In this document: positions 48,740-58,117 of the stretch, piece after piece
Layout: each line of letters opens with the position of its first letter
Numbering within the stretch: position 1 is the first letter of the stretch
Assembly (NCBI RefSeq): GCF_004801885.1
Contig: NZ_SSSM01000001.1
Location: 744,001-808,000, forward strand
Origin: Naasia lichenicola
Lineage (GTDB): Bacteria > Actinomycetota > Actinomycetes > Actinomycetales > Microbacteriaceae
DNA: 64,000 nt
Direction of reading: 5' to 3'
The notes under the pieces: generated by a model
What the model was told of the DNA's origin: nothing
Seen by the model: only the letters and a program-made list of their open reading frames with translations
Databases searched by the model: none
Made by a program: the position numbers and the translations under genes

Positions 48740-50145
48740 GAGGCCAATTCTCCCAGTCGGTCGCCGAGAAAGCGGAGCCGCGCCGAGTTCGACGATTTCA
48801 CCAGGACGGTGTCGCCGGATCGGAGCGTCTGCTCGAGCAGCTCGTAGGCCTCGTCGGGCGTCTCGACCCAGACGGATTCGCCGTCCCACGAGCCCTGCGC
48901 CTCGGCGGCGAGCTGCAGGCGCTTGGCTCCCGTGCCGACGACGACGAGCTGGTCGATGTTGAGGCGCACGGCGAGGAGCCCGATCCGGTCGTGCTCCTCA
49001 CCCGACAGCTCGCCGAGCTCGCTCATCTCTCCGAGCACGGCGACGGCGCGTCCCTGACCGCGGGTGATCTGAGCCAGCGTCTTGAGCGCCGCGGCCATGG
49101 AGTCGGGGCTCGCGTTGTACGCGTCGTTGATGACGGTCACGTCGAGGCCCTGGAGCACCTCCATCCGCCAGCGCTCGGCGCGGGTGACGCTCTCGAGCCC
49201 GGCCACGATGTCGTCCCCCGGCACGCCCAGCGCCCAGGTCGCGGCAGCGGCCGCCAGCGCATTGGTGACGTGGTGCTCGCCCAGCACGCCGAAGCGGACG
49301 GGCCGCGGCTCGTCGTCCGGGAGCAGCAGAGTGAAGCTCGTGCCCGTCGCATCGGATTCAACGTCGTCCGCCCGCACCTGAGCCGCGGCGCTGCGGCCGA
49401 AGGTGAGCACCCGCGCCGAGGTCGCGGCCGCCATCCCTGCGACACGGGAGTCGTCGAGGTTGATCACGGCGACGTCCTCGGGCAGCAGATCCTGGACCAT
49501 CTCGGTCTTGGCCCGCAGAGTCGACTCGATGCCGCCGAACTCGCCGGCGTGGGCGAGGCCGACGGTGAGCACGATGCCGACATCGGGGCGGACCATCCGG
49601 ATGAGCCGGCTGATCTCGCCGATCCCACTGGCGCCCATCTCGGCGGCCAGGAAGTCGGTCTGCTCGGTGACCTTCAGCATGGTGAGCGGAGCGCCCACCT
49701 CGTTGTTGAACGACTCGCGCGCCGACACCGTCTCGCCGCGGCGCTCGAGGATCGTCTTCAGCAGGTTCTTGGTCGTCGTCTTGCCGTTGGATCCCGTGAC
49801 CGCGACGACCTTGAGCCGGCCGAGAGCACGGACCCGCGCCACGACGAAGGTCGCGAGGGCGCCGAGGGCGGCGACCGCGTCGGGCACCACGATCTGCGGC
49901 ACGGGCAGGTCGAGCTCGCGCTCGACGATCAGCAGCGCCGCGCCGTTCGAGACGGCCGCGTCGGCGAAGAGGTGCCCGTCGGTGACCTCGCCGGGCTTGG
50001 CGACGAAGATCCCTCCGGGCACCATCTCGCGGGAGTCGGTGTCCACGGGGCCGTCGACGATCGTCTCAGTGGTCGCGTCGGAGCCCGACGGGAGGAATCT
50101 GCCCGAGACGGCGTCCGCGATCTCGGCGAGGGTCAGCGCGATCAC
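48724..50145 (-). CDS. murF: UDP-N-acetylmuramoyl-tripeptide--D-alanyl-D-alanine ligase
   Basis: 473 aa. Adds the D-Ala-D-Ala dipeptide. ATP loop [16 protein letters not shown] (about 114-129), [20 protein letters not shown], the metal-region [12 protein letters not shown] and the C-terminal [20 protein letters not shown] are present. GTG start overlaps the murE stop (GTGA), implying coupled translation. Confidence 0.97.
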   Translation of the reverse strand: MIALTLAEIADAVSGRFLPSGSDATTETIVDGPVDTDSREMVPGGIFVAKPGEVTDGHLFADAAVSNGAALLIVERELDLPVPQIVVPDAVAALGALATFVVARVRALGRLKVVAVTGSNGKTTTKNLLKTILERRGETVSARESFNNEVGAPLTMLKVTEQTDFLAAEMGASGIGEISRLIRMVRPDVGIVLTVGLAHAGEFGGIESTLRAKTEMVQDLLPEDVAVINLDDSRVAGMAAATSARVLTFGRSAAAQVRADDVESDATGTSFTLLLPDDEPRPVRFGVLGEHHVTNALAAAAATWALGVPGDDIVAGLESVTRAERWRMEVLQGLDVTVINDAYNASPDSMAAALKTLAQITRGQGRAVAVLGEMSELGELSGEEHDRIGLLAVRLNIDQLVVVGTGAKRLQLAAEAQGSWDGESVWVETPDEAYELLEQTLRSGDTVLVKSSNSARLRFLGDRLGELASCRRF

Positions 50146-51707
50146 GAGTCGGTGTCCCAGCCCGCTTCGCGCAGCGCCAGCCGCGCGTCATCCCGTGCCG
50201 AGTACTCGTACTTCACGCCTTCGATCTCCTGATAGTCCTCGTGCCCCGGTCCCGCGTAGAGGATCGAGTCCCCCGGTGCCGCCAGCGACACCGCATGCCG
50301 CAGCGCGGTGCGGGGATCGGGGATCTCGTAGAGCTCCCCGTCGGGCACCGCACGCCGGGCCGCCCTCACGAGGGTGGCACGGATCGCCGCCGGGTCCTCG
50401 TAGCGCGGATGGAAGTCGGTCACGACGACGACGTCGGCGCCGCGGGCGGCGATGCTGCCCATGTCGTCCCGCTTGGTCTTGTCCCTGTCGCCGTCCGCGC
50501 CGAACACCATGATGATCCGGCCCGGCGTGAGCGCACGGAGTGCGTCGAGGGTGTTGAGGAACGCGTCGGGCGTGTGCCCGTAGTCAATGTAGACCGCGGG
50601 TCCCTGCTCGCCCGAGACGCGTTCGGCGCGGCCCGGGATGTAGACGTCGATGCCGCCGTCGCGCTGCAGGGCGTGATCGATGGCGGCGAGCTCGAAGCCG
50701 CCCTCGACGAGCATCACGAGCGCCAGTGCGGCGTTCGCGGCCATGTACCAGCCGAACAGCGGAATGGTCGTGGTGAGGCTCTGGCCGCCGGGGCCGGTGA
50801 TGGTGAACTCGGTCTCGAGGCGGTCCTCGTGCCCGACGGTGAGGGTCCAGTCGGCAGCGCCGTTCGCGGCGCCGACCGTCGACGACGGCCCGCCGGATGC
50901 CAGCGTGGTGACCGGGATGCGCGACTCGTCGGCGATCCGTCGGCCCCAGGTGGTGTCGATGGAGACGACGGCCCGGCGGGCGCGATCCGGATCGAAGAGC
51001 ACCTGCTTGGCGGCGAAGTACTCCTCCATGTCGGCGTAGTCGTCGAGATGGTCGTGACTGAGGTTGGTGAAGCCGGCGACGTCGAAGACGATGCCGTCGA
51101 CGCGGGCGCGGCTCATGGCCTGCGCGGACACCTCGATGGCGGCCGCCCGCACCTCCGACTCGCGCATCCGGGCGAGCAGGGCGTGCAGCTCGGTGGCCTC
51201 TGGGGTGGTGAGTCCGCTGGTGACCGCGTGGTCGCCGACGCGGCGCTCGGCGGTCGAGCTCAGCCCGGTGCTCACGCCGAGCTGGCGGAGCACGGCGTCG
51301 AGCAGGTAGACGACGCTCGTCTTGCCGTTGGTGCCGGTGACCGCGAAGAGCAGCGGCGGCCGCTCGGTGCTGCGGTAGACCCACGCCGAGATGTCGCCGA
51401 GGGCGGCGCGGGGGTCGGCGGTGACGACGATGGGAAGCCCGCTTGCGGCCGCGAACTCCACTCCCGCCTCGTCGGTGAGCACCGCGACGGCGCCCGACTC
51501 TCGGGCCCGCTCGGCGAAGCTCGCGCCGTGCACGCGGGCGCCCTTGAGTCCGACGTACAGGTCGCCGGGCGCGACGTCACGGGAGTCGATCGTGACGCCG
51601 GTGACCTCGAGGTCGTCGACATCGCCGTCGGCGGACAGTCCGAAGTCGTCGACCAGCCGGGCCAGCGAACGCGGCACCGGGTGCTCGGGGCGGAGGGTTG
51701 CGGTCAC
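50142..51707 (-). CDS. murE: UDP-N-acetylmuramoyl-tripeptide synthetase, diamino-acid-adding
   Basis: 521 aa. Adds the third residue of the wall peptide. ATP loop [15 protein letters not shown] (GTNGKTS 125-131), the carbamylated lysine in YFAAKQVLF (K234), and DYGHTPDAFLNTL are present. The diamino-acid motif that reads DNPR in diaminopimelate-adding enzymes is DFHPRYEDP here (431-439): Asp and Asn are replaced by F432 and H433 while R435 stays. This points to a residue other than meso-diaminopimelate, in line with the group B peptidoglycan known from Microbacteriaceae. GTG start overlaps the ftsI stop (GTGA). Confidence 0.95.
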   Translation of the reverse strand: MTATLRPEHPVPRSLARLVDDFGLSADGDVDDLEVTGVTIDSRDVAPGDLYVGLKGARVHGASFAERARESGAVAVLTDEAGVEFAAASGLPIVVTADPRAALGDISAWVYRSTERPPLLFAVTGTNGKTSVVYLLDAVLRQLGVSTGLSSTAERRVGDHAVTSGLTTPEATELHALLARMRESEVRAAAIEVSAQAMSRARVDGIVFDVAGFTNLSHDHLDDYADMEEYFAAKQVLFDPDRARRAVVSIDTTWGRRIADESRIPVTTLASGGPSSTVGAANGAADWTLTVGHEDRLETEFTITGPGGQSLTTTIPLFGWYMAANAALALVMLVEGGFELAAIDHALQRDGGIDVYIPGRAERVSGEQGPAVYIDYGHTPDAFLNTLDALRALTPGRIIMVFGADGDRDKTKRDDMGSIAARGADVVVVTDFHPRYEDPAAIRATLVRAARRAVPDGELYEIPDPRTALRHAVSLAAPGDSILYAGPGHEDYQEIEGVKYEYSARDDARLALREAGWDTDS

Positions 51708-53524
51708 CAGTCGGTGTCGATGTCCGGCGAGCTGGAACCGGACGGGATCACCTGGAACTGCTTGAGCACCTGTGCCATCACCTCCCGGAAGATCGGCGCG
51801 GTCGCGCCTGAGTTGTTCATCCTAACCGGGTCGCCGAGGCTGACCGAGACGACGTACTGGGGGTCCTCCGCGGGCGCGAGGCCGGCGAGCGAGACGTTGA
51901 AGGTGTCCGCGTAGTCGCCGTTGCCGTCGGAGTGCTGGGCGGTGCCGGTCTTGGTGGCGATGCGGTAGCCGGGGATGGCGATGCGGCTGGCGAGCCAGCC
52001 CTTGGTGGCCACGTTCTCGAGCATGTCGACCGTCTCGCGGGCCGCCTGCGGGGACACGACCTGGCTGCCGGCGGTCGCCGGGGCGTCCGTGATCGTGCCG
52101 TCCGCGGCCCGGCAGCCGGAGACGAGGGAGACCGGCATCCGCACTCCCCCGTTGCCAATGGCCTGGTAGATGCTGGCGGTCTGGATGGCCGTGGTCGTGA
52201 GGCCCTGGCCGAAGGTCGTGGCGTAATCGGTCTGCGCGTTCCAGTCGGGAGCGTTGTCGCCGAGGTAGCCGGGCTCCTCGCCCGGGAAGCCGACCTCCGA
52301 GGTCGTGCCGAGGTGGAAGGCGGTCATGTAGTCCAGGCGCTGCTGCGGGCTGAGCAGCTGTCCGAGGCGCGACATGCCGGTGTTGCTCGACTCCTTGAGC
52401 ACGCCGGTGAGGGTGAGCCTCCAGGTGCCGTGCGATTCGGAGTCGTTGATGTCGACGCCGTCGTCGGTGATCCGGTACGGCGCCAGGACGTGGCTCAAGG
52501 GGGTCGCCTGGCCCGAATCGATCAGCGAGGCCGCCGTCAGGGTCTTGAAGGTGGACCCCGGTTCGAACGGCGCGGTGAAGGCCCGGGATCCGGCATCCGA
52601 TGCCGCGGTCGCGTCGACGTTGTTGGGGTCGACGGAGGGATAGTCCGCGACGGCGAGCAGCTTGCCGGTGCGGACCTCCTGCACGACGACTGTGCCCCAG
52701 CCGGCGCCGTACTCCTGCGCGTACTTCGCCAGGGTCTGCTGGACGAACCACTGCAGATCCGCGTCGATGGTGAGCACGACGTCGCTGCCGTCGACGGCGG
52801 CGACCGTCTCGACGGTGCTGCCCGGGATGCGCACCCCGTCCTCGCTGCGCTCGTACGTCTCGGTGCCGTCCGACGCGGCGAGGCACGAGTCCTCCGAGAG
52901 CTCGACGCCCGCCTGCGCCTCGTTGGCTGCGCCGACGTAGCCGACGAGGTTGCCCGCGACCGCCCCGTCGGGGTAGGTGCGGGCGGGATGGGCCTCGTAG
53001 TAGACCCACGGGATGTCGAGCGCCTTGATGGCCTCGAAGGTCTCCACGTCGACCTGCTTGACGACGTAGGCGTAGTCCGCCGCCGAGTCGGCGGCGACCG
53101 CATCGGTGAGCGCGGCGACGATGTCGTCGGGATTCTGGCCGGTGATCGCGGCGATCCGCGTCGCGTCGGCCCGCGTCTCGGCGAGCTTGGCTGCGGCGAT
53201 CTCGGGCGTCGCGCTCGGACCGACCGCGGCCTTGGGCGACGCGGTGATGTCATAGCGGAGCACGCTGTGGGCGAGCACGACCCCGGTGGCGTCGTAGATG
53301 TCGCCGCGCATGCCGAGGATCTTCAGCGGGACGGAGCGGTTGTCCTCCGCCGCGGCGTTGAGGGTCTGCGCCTGGACCACCTGCAGGTCGAACAGGCGAA
53401 CGGCGAACAGGCCGACGAAGAGGGCGATGAGGACCATCGCCATGGCGGCCCGCCGCCGCACGGAGCGGCGTCCGGTGCTCCCGCCACCTGTGCGGCCGGG
53501 AGTACGACCGCGTGAGATCGCCAT
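51704..53524 (-). CDS. ftsI: Septal peptidoglycan transpeptidase (class B PBP) FtsI
   Basis: 606 aa, ATG 53524. One N-terminal transmembrane helix (about 27-46) after a basic segment, a pedestal domain starting with the RGDIYDATGVVLA motif, and a transpeptidase domain with all three penicillin-binding motifs: STFK (S324 nucleophile, EPGSTFKT), SSN (379-381) and KTGTAQ. No PASTA domain is visible at the C-terminus. Partner of FtsW in septal wall synthesis. The gap to ftsL (53525-53713) holds no gene. Confidence 0.96.
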   Translation of the reverse strand: MAISRGRTPGRTGGGSTGRRSVRRRAAMAMVLIALFVGLFAVRLFDLQVVQAQTLNAAAEDNRSVPLKILGMRGDIYDATGVVLAHSVLRYDITASPKAAVGPSATPEIAAAKLAETRADATRIAAITGQNPDDIVAALTDAVAADSAADYAYVVKQVDVETFEAIKALDIPWVYYEAHPARTYPDGAVAGNLVGYVGAANEAQAGVELSEDSCLAASDGTETYERSEDGVRIPGSTVETVAAVDGSDVVLTIDADLQWFVQQTLAKYAQEYGAGWGTVVVQEVRTGKLLAVADYPSVDPNNVDATAASDAGSRAFTAPFEPGSTFKTLTAASLIDSGQATPLSHVLAPYRITDDGVDINDSESHGTWRLTLTGVLKESSNTGMSRLGQLLSPQQRLDYMTAFHLGTTSEVGFPGEEPGYLGDNAPDWNAQTDYATTFGQGLTTTAIQTASIYQAIGNGGVRMPVSLVSGCRAADGTITDAPATAGSQVVSPQAARETVDMLENVATKGWLASRIAIPGYRIATKTGTAQHSDGNGDYADTFNVSLAGLAPAEDPQYVVSVSLGDPVRMNNSGATAPIFREVMAQVLKQFQVIPSGSSSPDIDTDW

Positions 53525-53713
53525 GCCCGATCCCCCCGATCGTCCGTCCGCCGCAGCTGGCGGCCGTTCCACGGTACCGGCGGGCTCTCCAGCGGCCGGG
53601 AACCGGGATGGGGTGTCGAGAAGGGGGCGTCAGCGGCTCGCATCGCTCGCCGAGCCACCATCAGCCTCGCCACCGTCGGCCTCGCCACCGTCTGGGGCGC
53701 CGGTGCGCTCGCG

Positions 53714-54313
53714 CTACTGCCCGGTGACCAGCGGGATGCCGGTGAGCAGCTCGTTGGGCACCTGGGAGCCGGCGGCGCCGATGGCGCCCGTCCCGGGGGC
53801 CGCCGCGGTCGGGGTGCCGATGACGGCGCCATCCGACATCCGGAGCCAGACGGGGTTGGTGTTCTGCACCATGCCCAGCGACTCGGCGTTCGCGGCGAGG
53901 TTCTGCGGAGAGGAGAGCGTGCCGAGCTCCTCGGTCAGCGCTTGGATCGAGCGGGCCTGCGACTTCTGATCCGACATCAGCCGGTTGATCGTGTAGGCGC
54001 CGTCGGACAGGGCGATGCTCATCATCAGCTGCGAGAGCATGACGACCCCGAGGCCGGCCACGATGACGGCGGCGTAGAAGACCTTGGGTCGCGCGCGGCG
54101 GTTGGCGCGTGCGGCGACGATCGAGATGCGTCGGATGGGCTGCACGAACGGATCGAGCAGCGTGTCCAGGCCGGGCAGATCGACCGCGACTCCGGAGGCG
54201 ACGGAGGCGGACGCCGATGCAGGCCCGGATGCCGATGCTCCGAGAGCCGGCCCGGTCTGACCGAATGCGCCGAGCGGCCGACGGACGGGCGAGTAGGCGA
54301 CGCTGCTGCTCAT
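53714..54313 (-). CDS. ftsL: FtsL-type division protein
   Basis: 199 aa single-pass protein placed between rsmH and ftsI, the FtsL position. A Ser/Ala/Gly-rich cytoplasmic part, a transmembrane helix (about 77-98, [20 protein letters not shown]), then a short coiled coil (about 110-135, [19 protein letters not shown]) and the [19 protein letters not shown] element typical of actinobacterial FtsL-like proteins. Sequence identity in this family is low, so the name rests on topology and context. ATG overlaps the rsmH stop (ATGA). Confidence 0.85.
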   Translation of the reverse strand: MSSSVAYSPVRRPLGAFGQTGPALGASASGPASASASVASGVAVDLPGLDTLLDPFVQPIRRISIVAARANRRARPKVFYAAVIVAGLGVVMLSQLMMSIALSDGAYTINRLMSDQKSQARSIQALTEELGTLSSPQNLAANAESLGMVQNTNPVWLRMSDGAVIGTPTAAAPGTGAIGAAGSQVPNELLTGIPLVTGQ

Positions 54314-55392
54314 GATGCTCTCTCGGGTCTCGGCGGGCGGGCGGGTCGGCGGCCGCGGGCGGAATCCGTGGAGCGCGCGTCGGGGCGGGAGTCGGAGCGT
54401 GAGTCCGAGCGCCGTTCGGAACCGCGTTCCGGAATGCGCAGCCGTTCGGCGGCACGCAGCCGGACCGGGGTGGCACGCGGATTCTCGGCCATCTCCTGCT
54501 CGGTGGCGCGGCCCGCGCCGCGGACGAGCAGGCTGAACTCCGGCCGGTGCTCGGGCAGCTCGACGGGCAGGCCGGCGGGTGCTGTCGAGGACGAGCGGCG
54601 CTGGAGCTCCTGCTTGACGATGCGGTCTTCGAGCGACTGGTAGGCGAGCACGACGATCCGGCCGCCGATCGCGAGGGAGTCGAGGGCCGCGGGAACGGCC
54701 GCCTCGAGGGCGGCCAGCTCGCCGTTGACCTCGATGCGGAGCGCCTGGAATACCCGCTTGGCGGGATGTCCGGCGCGCTGCACGGCGGCGGGCGTGGCGT
54801 CGGCGATGAGCTGGACGAAGTCCGCAGAGCGGGTGAAGGGACGCTCCGCGCGACGCTGGACGATCTTGCGGGCGTAGCGACCCGCCAGCTTCTCCTCGCC
54901 GTACTCCTGGAAGATCCGGCGCAGCTCGAACTCGCTGTACTCGGCGATGATCTCTGCTGCGGTGATGCCGCGGGTGGTGTCCATCCGCATGTCGAGCGGG
55001 GCGTCCTTGGAGTAGGCGAAGCCGCGCTCGGCGAGGTCGAGCTGCATCGAGGAGACGCCGAGGTCGAGCAGGATGCCGGCCACTCCGTCGGGGGCGTGCT
55101 CGGCGGCGATCTCGCCGATCTCGTCGTAGACGGCGTGCACGCCGATGAATCGGTCACCGAAGGGCGCGAGCCGGGCGCGGGAGAGCTCGAGGGCGCTGGT
55201 GTCGCGGTCGATGCCGACGAGGCGGGCGTCCGGGAAGCGGCTGAGCATCGCTTCGGAATGGCCGCCCAGGCCGAGGGTTCCATCGATCAGGACCGGGACG
55301 ATGCCGGTGGCTGCGATGCGCTCGATGCCGGGCGCCAGCAGCTCGAGCGTGCGCTCGAGCAGGACAGGGGTGTGCTGCGGAGTCTCTTCCAT
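54310..55392 (-). CDS. rsmH: 16S rRNA (cytosine(1402)-N4)-methyltransferase
   Basis: 360 aa, ATG 55392 with GGAG upstream. Methylates N4 of C1402 in the ribosomal P site using SAM. SAM loop [54 protein letters not shown] and the helical [20 protein letters not shown] region are diagnostic. The last 40 residues are an Arg/Ser/Asp-rich tail that is not part of the fold. Confidence 0.97.
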   Translation of the reverse strand: MEETPQHTPVLLERTLELLAPGIERIAATGIVPVLIDGTLGLGGHSEAMLSRFPDARLVGIDRDTSALELSRARLAPFGDRFIGVHAVYDEIGEIAAEHAPDGVAGILLDLGVSSMQLDLAERGFAYSKDAPLDMRMDTTRGITAAEIIAEYSEFELRRIFQEYGEEKLAGRYARKIVQRRAERPFTRSADFVQLIADATPAAVQRAGHPAKRVFQALRIEVNGELAALEAAVPAALDSLAIGGRIVVLAYQSLEDRIVKQELQRRSSSTAPAGLPVELPEHRPEFSLLVRGAGRATEQEMAENPRATPVRLRAAERLRIPERGSERRSDSRSDSRPDARSTDSARGRRPARPPRPERAS

Positions 55393-55429
55393 GATCTCCA
55401 GGATCCCTCTCGCTCGATCCCCATCCGCT

Positions 55430-55468
55430 CGATCGACTTGACACCGGGGAAGTGTGTCAAGGCGATCG
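55430..55468. promoter_or_regulatory. Hairpin in the mraZ-rsmH gap
   Basis: CGATCG and CTTGACAC (55430-55444) pair with GTGTCAAG and CGATCG (55454-55468), a 14-bp stem broken by one mismatch with a 9-nt loop. It lies 38 bp before the rsmH start. No T-run follows on the minus strand, so it may be a processing or attenuation element. Confidence 0.45.
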
Positions 55469-55521
55469 ATCGGCTGGAGGTCGTGCGAGAGGGCGAAGGC
55501 CGTGCGCATCCTGCGCGTGGC

Positions 55522-55953
55522 CTAGAAAAGTCCCGGAATCACCTCCTCCGCGGTGTTCGAGAAGTCCTCCTCGTTGGCGGTCACGTAGGCATCCCATGCC
55601 TGCGCGTCCCAGATCTCTGCGCGGTTGCCCGCTCCGATCACGACGAGGTCGCGATCGAGTCCCGCGTACGAGCGGAGGCTCTGCGGGATGGTCATGCGGT
55701 TCTGGCGGTCGGGCTGCTCCGACTGCGCTCCGGAGAGGAGCAGACGGAGGAAGTCGCGGCCCTGCTTGCTGCCGACGGGCACCCTGCGGATTCCATCGGC
55801 GAACGTCTCGAATTCGGTCTCGCTGAACACGTAGACGCAGCGCTCCTGGCCACGCGTCATGACGACGCCGCCTTCGAACTCATCGCGGAACTTGGCGGGA
55901 AGGATGATGCGGCCCTTCTCGTCGAGCTTCGGGGTGTAGGTGCCGAGCAACAT
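55522..55953 (-). CDS. mraZ: Transcriptional regulator MraZ
   Basis: 143 aa. Duplicated AbrB-like fold that binds DNA repeats in front of its own gene and represses the dcw cluster. Both halves are visible: [20 protein letters not shown] (1-20) and the second [23 protein letters not shown] 55953. First gene of the dcw run; its operator repeats are directly upstream. Confidence 0.96.
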   Translation of the reverse strand: MLLGTYTPKLDEKGRIILPAKFRDEFEGGVVMTRGQERCVYVFSETEFETFADGIRRVPVGSKQGRDFLRLLLSGAQSEQPDRQNRMTIPQSLRSYAGLDRDLVVIGAGNRAEIWDAQAWDAYVTANEEDFSNTAEEVIPGLF

Positions 55954-56003
55954 CCAGCGCCATCCCCTCCGCGGTGCCTGTGCGGGCCACCGATCCCTGG
56001 TGC

Positions 56004-56042
56004 CCCAACTCCCTCCACTTTACTCCACTGCGGTCCACCCAC
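56004..56042 (-). promoter_or_regulatory. MraZ-box array and mraZ promoter
   Basis: On the minus strand GTGGA occurs at 56034-56038, 56024-56028 and 56014-56018, and TTGGG at 56004-56008, all at an exact 10-bp period; a GTGGG overlaps at 56038-56042. Direct pentamers with 5-bp spacing are the known form of MraZ operators. TATGGT at 56041-56046 is a likely -10 box, so bound MraZ would cover the start of transcription. Confidence 0.75.
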
Positions 56043-56218
56043 CATAGCGGGCGTACCCCCCGAGGGCGGGTCAGGCACGATGTGGCGCGCCGCGTCGCCC
56101 GGAAATCCGCGGAACTGCCCCGCCGTATTGCGGGGAGCGAAGTGGAGCGCGGGAATGCACCGATGCCGGATCGACAGACCGCGGCAGGCGATGACGTCGC
56201 GGAAAACGGTCGTTAAAT

Positions 56219-56252
56219 GACGAACAGCCGACCCGAAGGTCGGCTGTTCGTC
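56219..56252 (-). terminator. Terminator after the DUF3040 gene
   Basis: Perfect 15-bp inverted repeat (56219-56233 and 56238-56252) with a 4-nt loop; on the minus strand it is followed by ATTTAACG. It isolates the mraZ promoter from upstream transcription. Confidence 0.85.
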
Positions 56253-56284
56253 GAAGAGTGGTGCGAAGTGGAGTGGGCTCCCGG

Positions 56285-56680
56285 CTAGCGCAGGCCGCCA
56301 CCCTGGCGCTTGTCCCAGCGCTCGTTGAGGCGATCCATGAACGAGGAGGACGACTTCGACCGACGTCCGGCGGGCGCGGGGCCCGATCCGGGGCGCAGGT
56401 GGTGCGGAGTGGAGGACTTGCGCGGCGAGCCGATGGCCACGAGGACGCCGGCGAACATCAGCGCGAAGCCCAGGACGCCGATGAACGGCTGGCGGAACAC
56501 GACACCTGCCACGAGCACGACGACGCCGCCGACAGCGAGCAGGATGCCCGAGACCAGGGACGTGTAGCTCATCCGACCTCGCGCTGCACCTCCTACAGAC
56601 GCGACGAAGTCCGCGTCGTTCTGGTAGAGGCTTCGCTCCATTTCATCCAGAAGACGCTGTTCCTGCTCAGAGAGCGGCAT
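56285..56680 (-). CDS. DUF3040 membrane protein
   Basis: 131 aa, ATG 56680 with AGGAG upstream. Starts with the DUF3040 hallmark PLSEQEQRLLDEMERSLYQN, then two adjacent transmembrane helices (about 44-62 and 66-86) and a basic Ser-rich tail ending in FMDRLNERWDKRQ. The family is specific to actinobacteria, near mraZ, with no proven function. Divergent from the polyprenyl synthase gene. Confidence 0.9.
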   Translation of the reverse strand: MPLSEQEQRLLDEMERSLYQNDADFVASVGGAARGRMSYTSLVSGILLAVGGVVVLVAGVVFRQPFIGVLGFALMFAGVLVAIGSPRKSSTPHHLRPGSGPAPAGRRSKSSSSFMDRLNERWDKRQGGGLR

Positions 56681-56758
56681 GTCCTGCTCCTCACCGTCGG
56701 CGTTGTTGCCGGTGTTCGGGCCCGTGGTAGAGCCAAATTGTAGCCGCCTGGCCGTGGC

Positions 56759-56764
56759 TAGGCT
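56759..56764 (+). promoter_or_regulatory. -10 hexamer TAGGCT, leaderless polyprenyl synthase gene
   Basis: TAGGCT ends 7 nt before the GTG at 56772; a TTGTAG about 15 bp upstream could be the -35. Confidence 0.55.
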
Positions 56765-56771
56765 AGGCAGT

Positions 56772-57896
56772 GTGATCGAGAGCGCCCGCCTGGTCGACCT
56801 GGTCCAGTCGAGACTGGATCGATTGATCGATGACCGCTCTCTGATTCTTTCCGGAATCGCGGAGGAGGTCGCCCCGTTCGGGGCCTTTTCGCGGCAGTTT
56901 CTCAGAGGTGGCAAGCGGTTCAGAGCGCTGTTCGCCTACTGGGGCTGGCAGGGGGTCCGCGGGGCGTCGTTCGATCCGATGCCCGAGCTCGGGAACGGTC
57001 CGTCGGAGGTCGAGCTGGAGGGCATCGTCTCGCTCGCCAGCGCGATCGAGGTCTTCCACGCCGCGGCCCTCGTGCACGACGATCTGATCGACAGCTCAGA
57101 CACCCGGCGGGGTGCGCCGTCGGCGCATCGCCGCTTCGAGAGACTGCATCAAGAGAGCAGATGGGCCGGCGATCCCGTCTCCTTCGGCACGGCGGCCGCG
57201 ATCCTGTTCGGCGACCTGCTGCTCACCTGGAGCGACGACCTGATGACGGAGGGCCTGCTCTACACCGATGACCGGGATGCAGCCTTCGCCGCTCGCGCCG
57301 AGTGGGAGCAGATGCGGATCGACGTCACCGCGGGCCAGTACCTCGACCTCGTCGAGGAGCGCGCCTGGCCGACCGTCGACGACGAGGACGCCCTCCCCCG
57401 CGCCCAGCGGGTGATCCTCTACAAGTCCGCCAAGTACTCCGTGGAGGCGCCGCTCGTGCTCGGTGCCTCGCTCGGCGGAGGGACCGACCATCAGATCGAC
57501 TCGCTGCGCCAGTTCGGTGTGCCGCTCGGCATCGCCTTCCAGCTGCGCGACGACCTGCTCGGCGTCTTCGGCGACGCGGCGATCACCGGGAAGCCGTCGG
57601 GCGACGACCTCCGTGAGGGCAAGCGGACCGTGCTGATCACCCTCGCCCGCACCGCCATGCCGACTACGTCCCGCCACCTGATGGACGAGCTGCTCGGCGA
57701 TCGGGAGCTCGAGGAGGACCAGATCGCGCTGCTGCAGGAGAGCATCCACCGCAGCGGCGCCGTCGAGAAGGTCGAGCGGATGATCGAGGACAACGTGCTT
57801 CGCGCGTCCCTCGCCCTGGAACGCGCCCCGCTGACCGCACCGGCCAAGGCGCAGCTGGCGTCCCTCATGCGCGCCGCCACCGACCGCGCCTCCTGA
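56772..57896 (+). CDS. idsA: Polyprenyl diphosphate synthase
   Basis: 374 aa, GTG 56772. Head-to-tail condensation of isopentenyl diphosphate, with both Asp-rich motifs: LVHDDLIDSSDTRRG (D103, D104, D107) and FQLRDDLLGVFGD. GGKRFRALF supplies the substrate arginines. By length and position it corresponds to the geranylgeranyl/farnesyl-type synthases found at this locus in actinobacteria; chain length cannot be predicted safely. The product could feed undecaprenyl, menaquinone or carotenoid synthesis. Confidence 0.9.
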   Translation: MIESARLVDLVQSRLDRLIDDRSLILSGIAEEVAPFGAFSRQFLRGGKRFRALFAYWGWQGVRGASFDPMPELGNGPSEVELEGIVSLASAIEVFHAAALVHDDLIDSSDTRRGAPSAHRRFERLHQESRWAGDPVSFGTAAAILFGDLLLTWSDDLMTEGLLYTDDRDAAFAARAEWEQMRIDVTAGQYLDLVEERAWPTVDDEDALPRAQRVILYKSAKYSVEAPLVLGASLGGGTDHQIDSLRQFGVPLGIAFQLRDDLLGVFGDAAITGKPSGDDLREGKRTVLITLARTAMPTTSRHLMDELLGDRELEEDQIALLQESIHRSGAVEKVERMIEDNVLRASLALERAPLTAPAKAQLASLMRAATDRAS

Positions 57897-58032
57897 GGTC
57901 CGCGGCGGGCCCGATACTGCAGCCTGGTGGGTCGTGCGGGTCGCCCTGGGTAAGTGGTTGCGTCCAAGGCGGCTGGGGATGGCGTGAGTGCCGGGTCGGG
58001 CAGCGTCAGTCGGGCCGGTCACCACGCGTAGA

Positions 58033-58093
58033 TGCGGACACCACGCGGAGCTGCGGACAAAACGCGTCCGGGTGCCAGCGCGTTTTGTCCCTG
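58033..58093. repeat. Cluster of TGCGGACAnnACGCG repeats with terminator-like hairpin
   Basis: TGCGGACACCACGCG near 58033 and TGCGGACAAAACGCG near 58052 are direct repeats; CGCGTTTTGTCC (58079-58090) is the inverted third copy and pairs perfectly over 12 bp with 58055-58066. It lies between the convergent idsA and Rv2175c-type genes, so a terminator role is plausible. The rest of 57897-58117 is empty. Confidence 0.6.
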
Positions 58094-58117
58094 CGGGCGC
58101 GTTGCGCGCCGCGGGAC

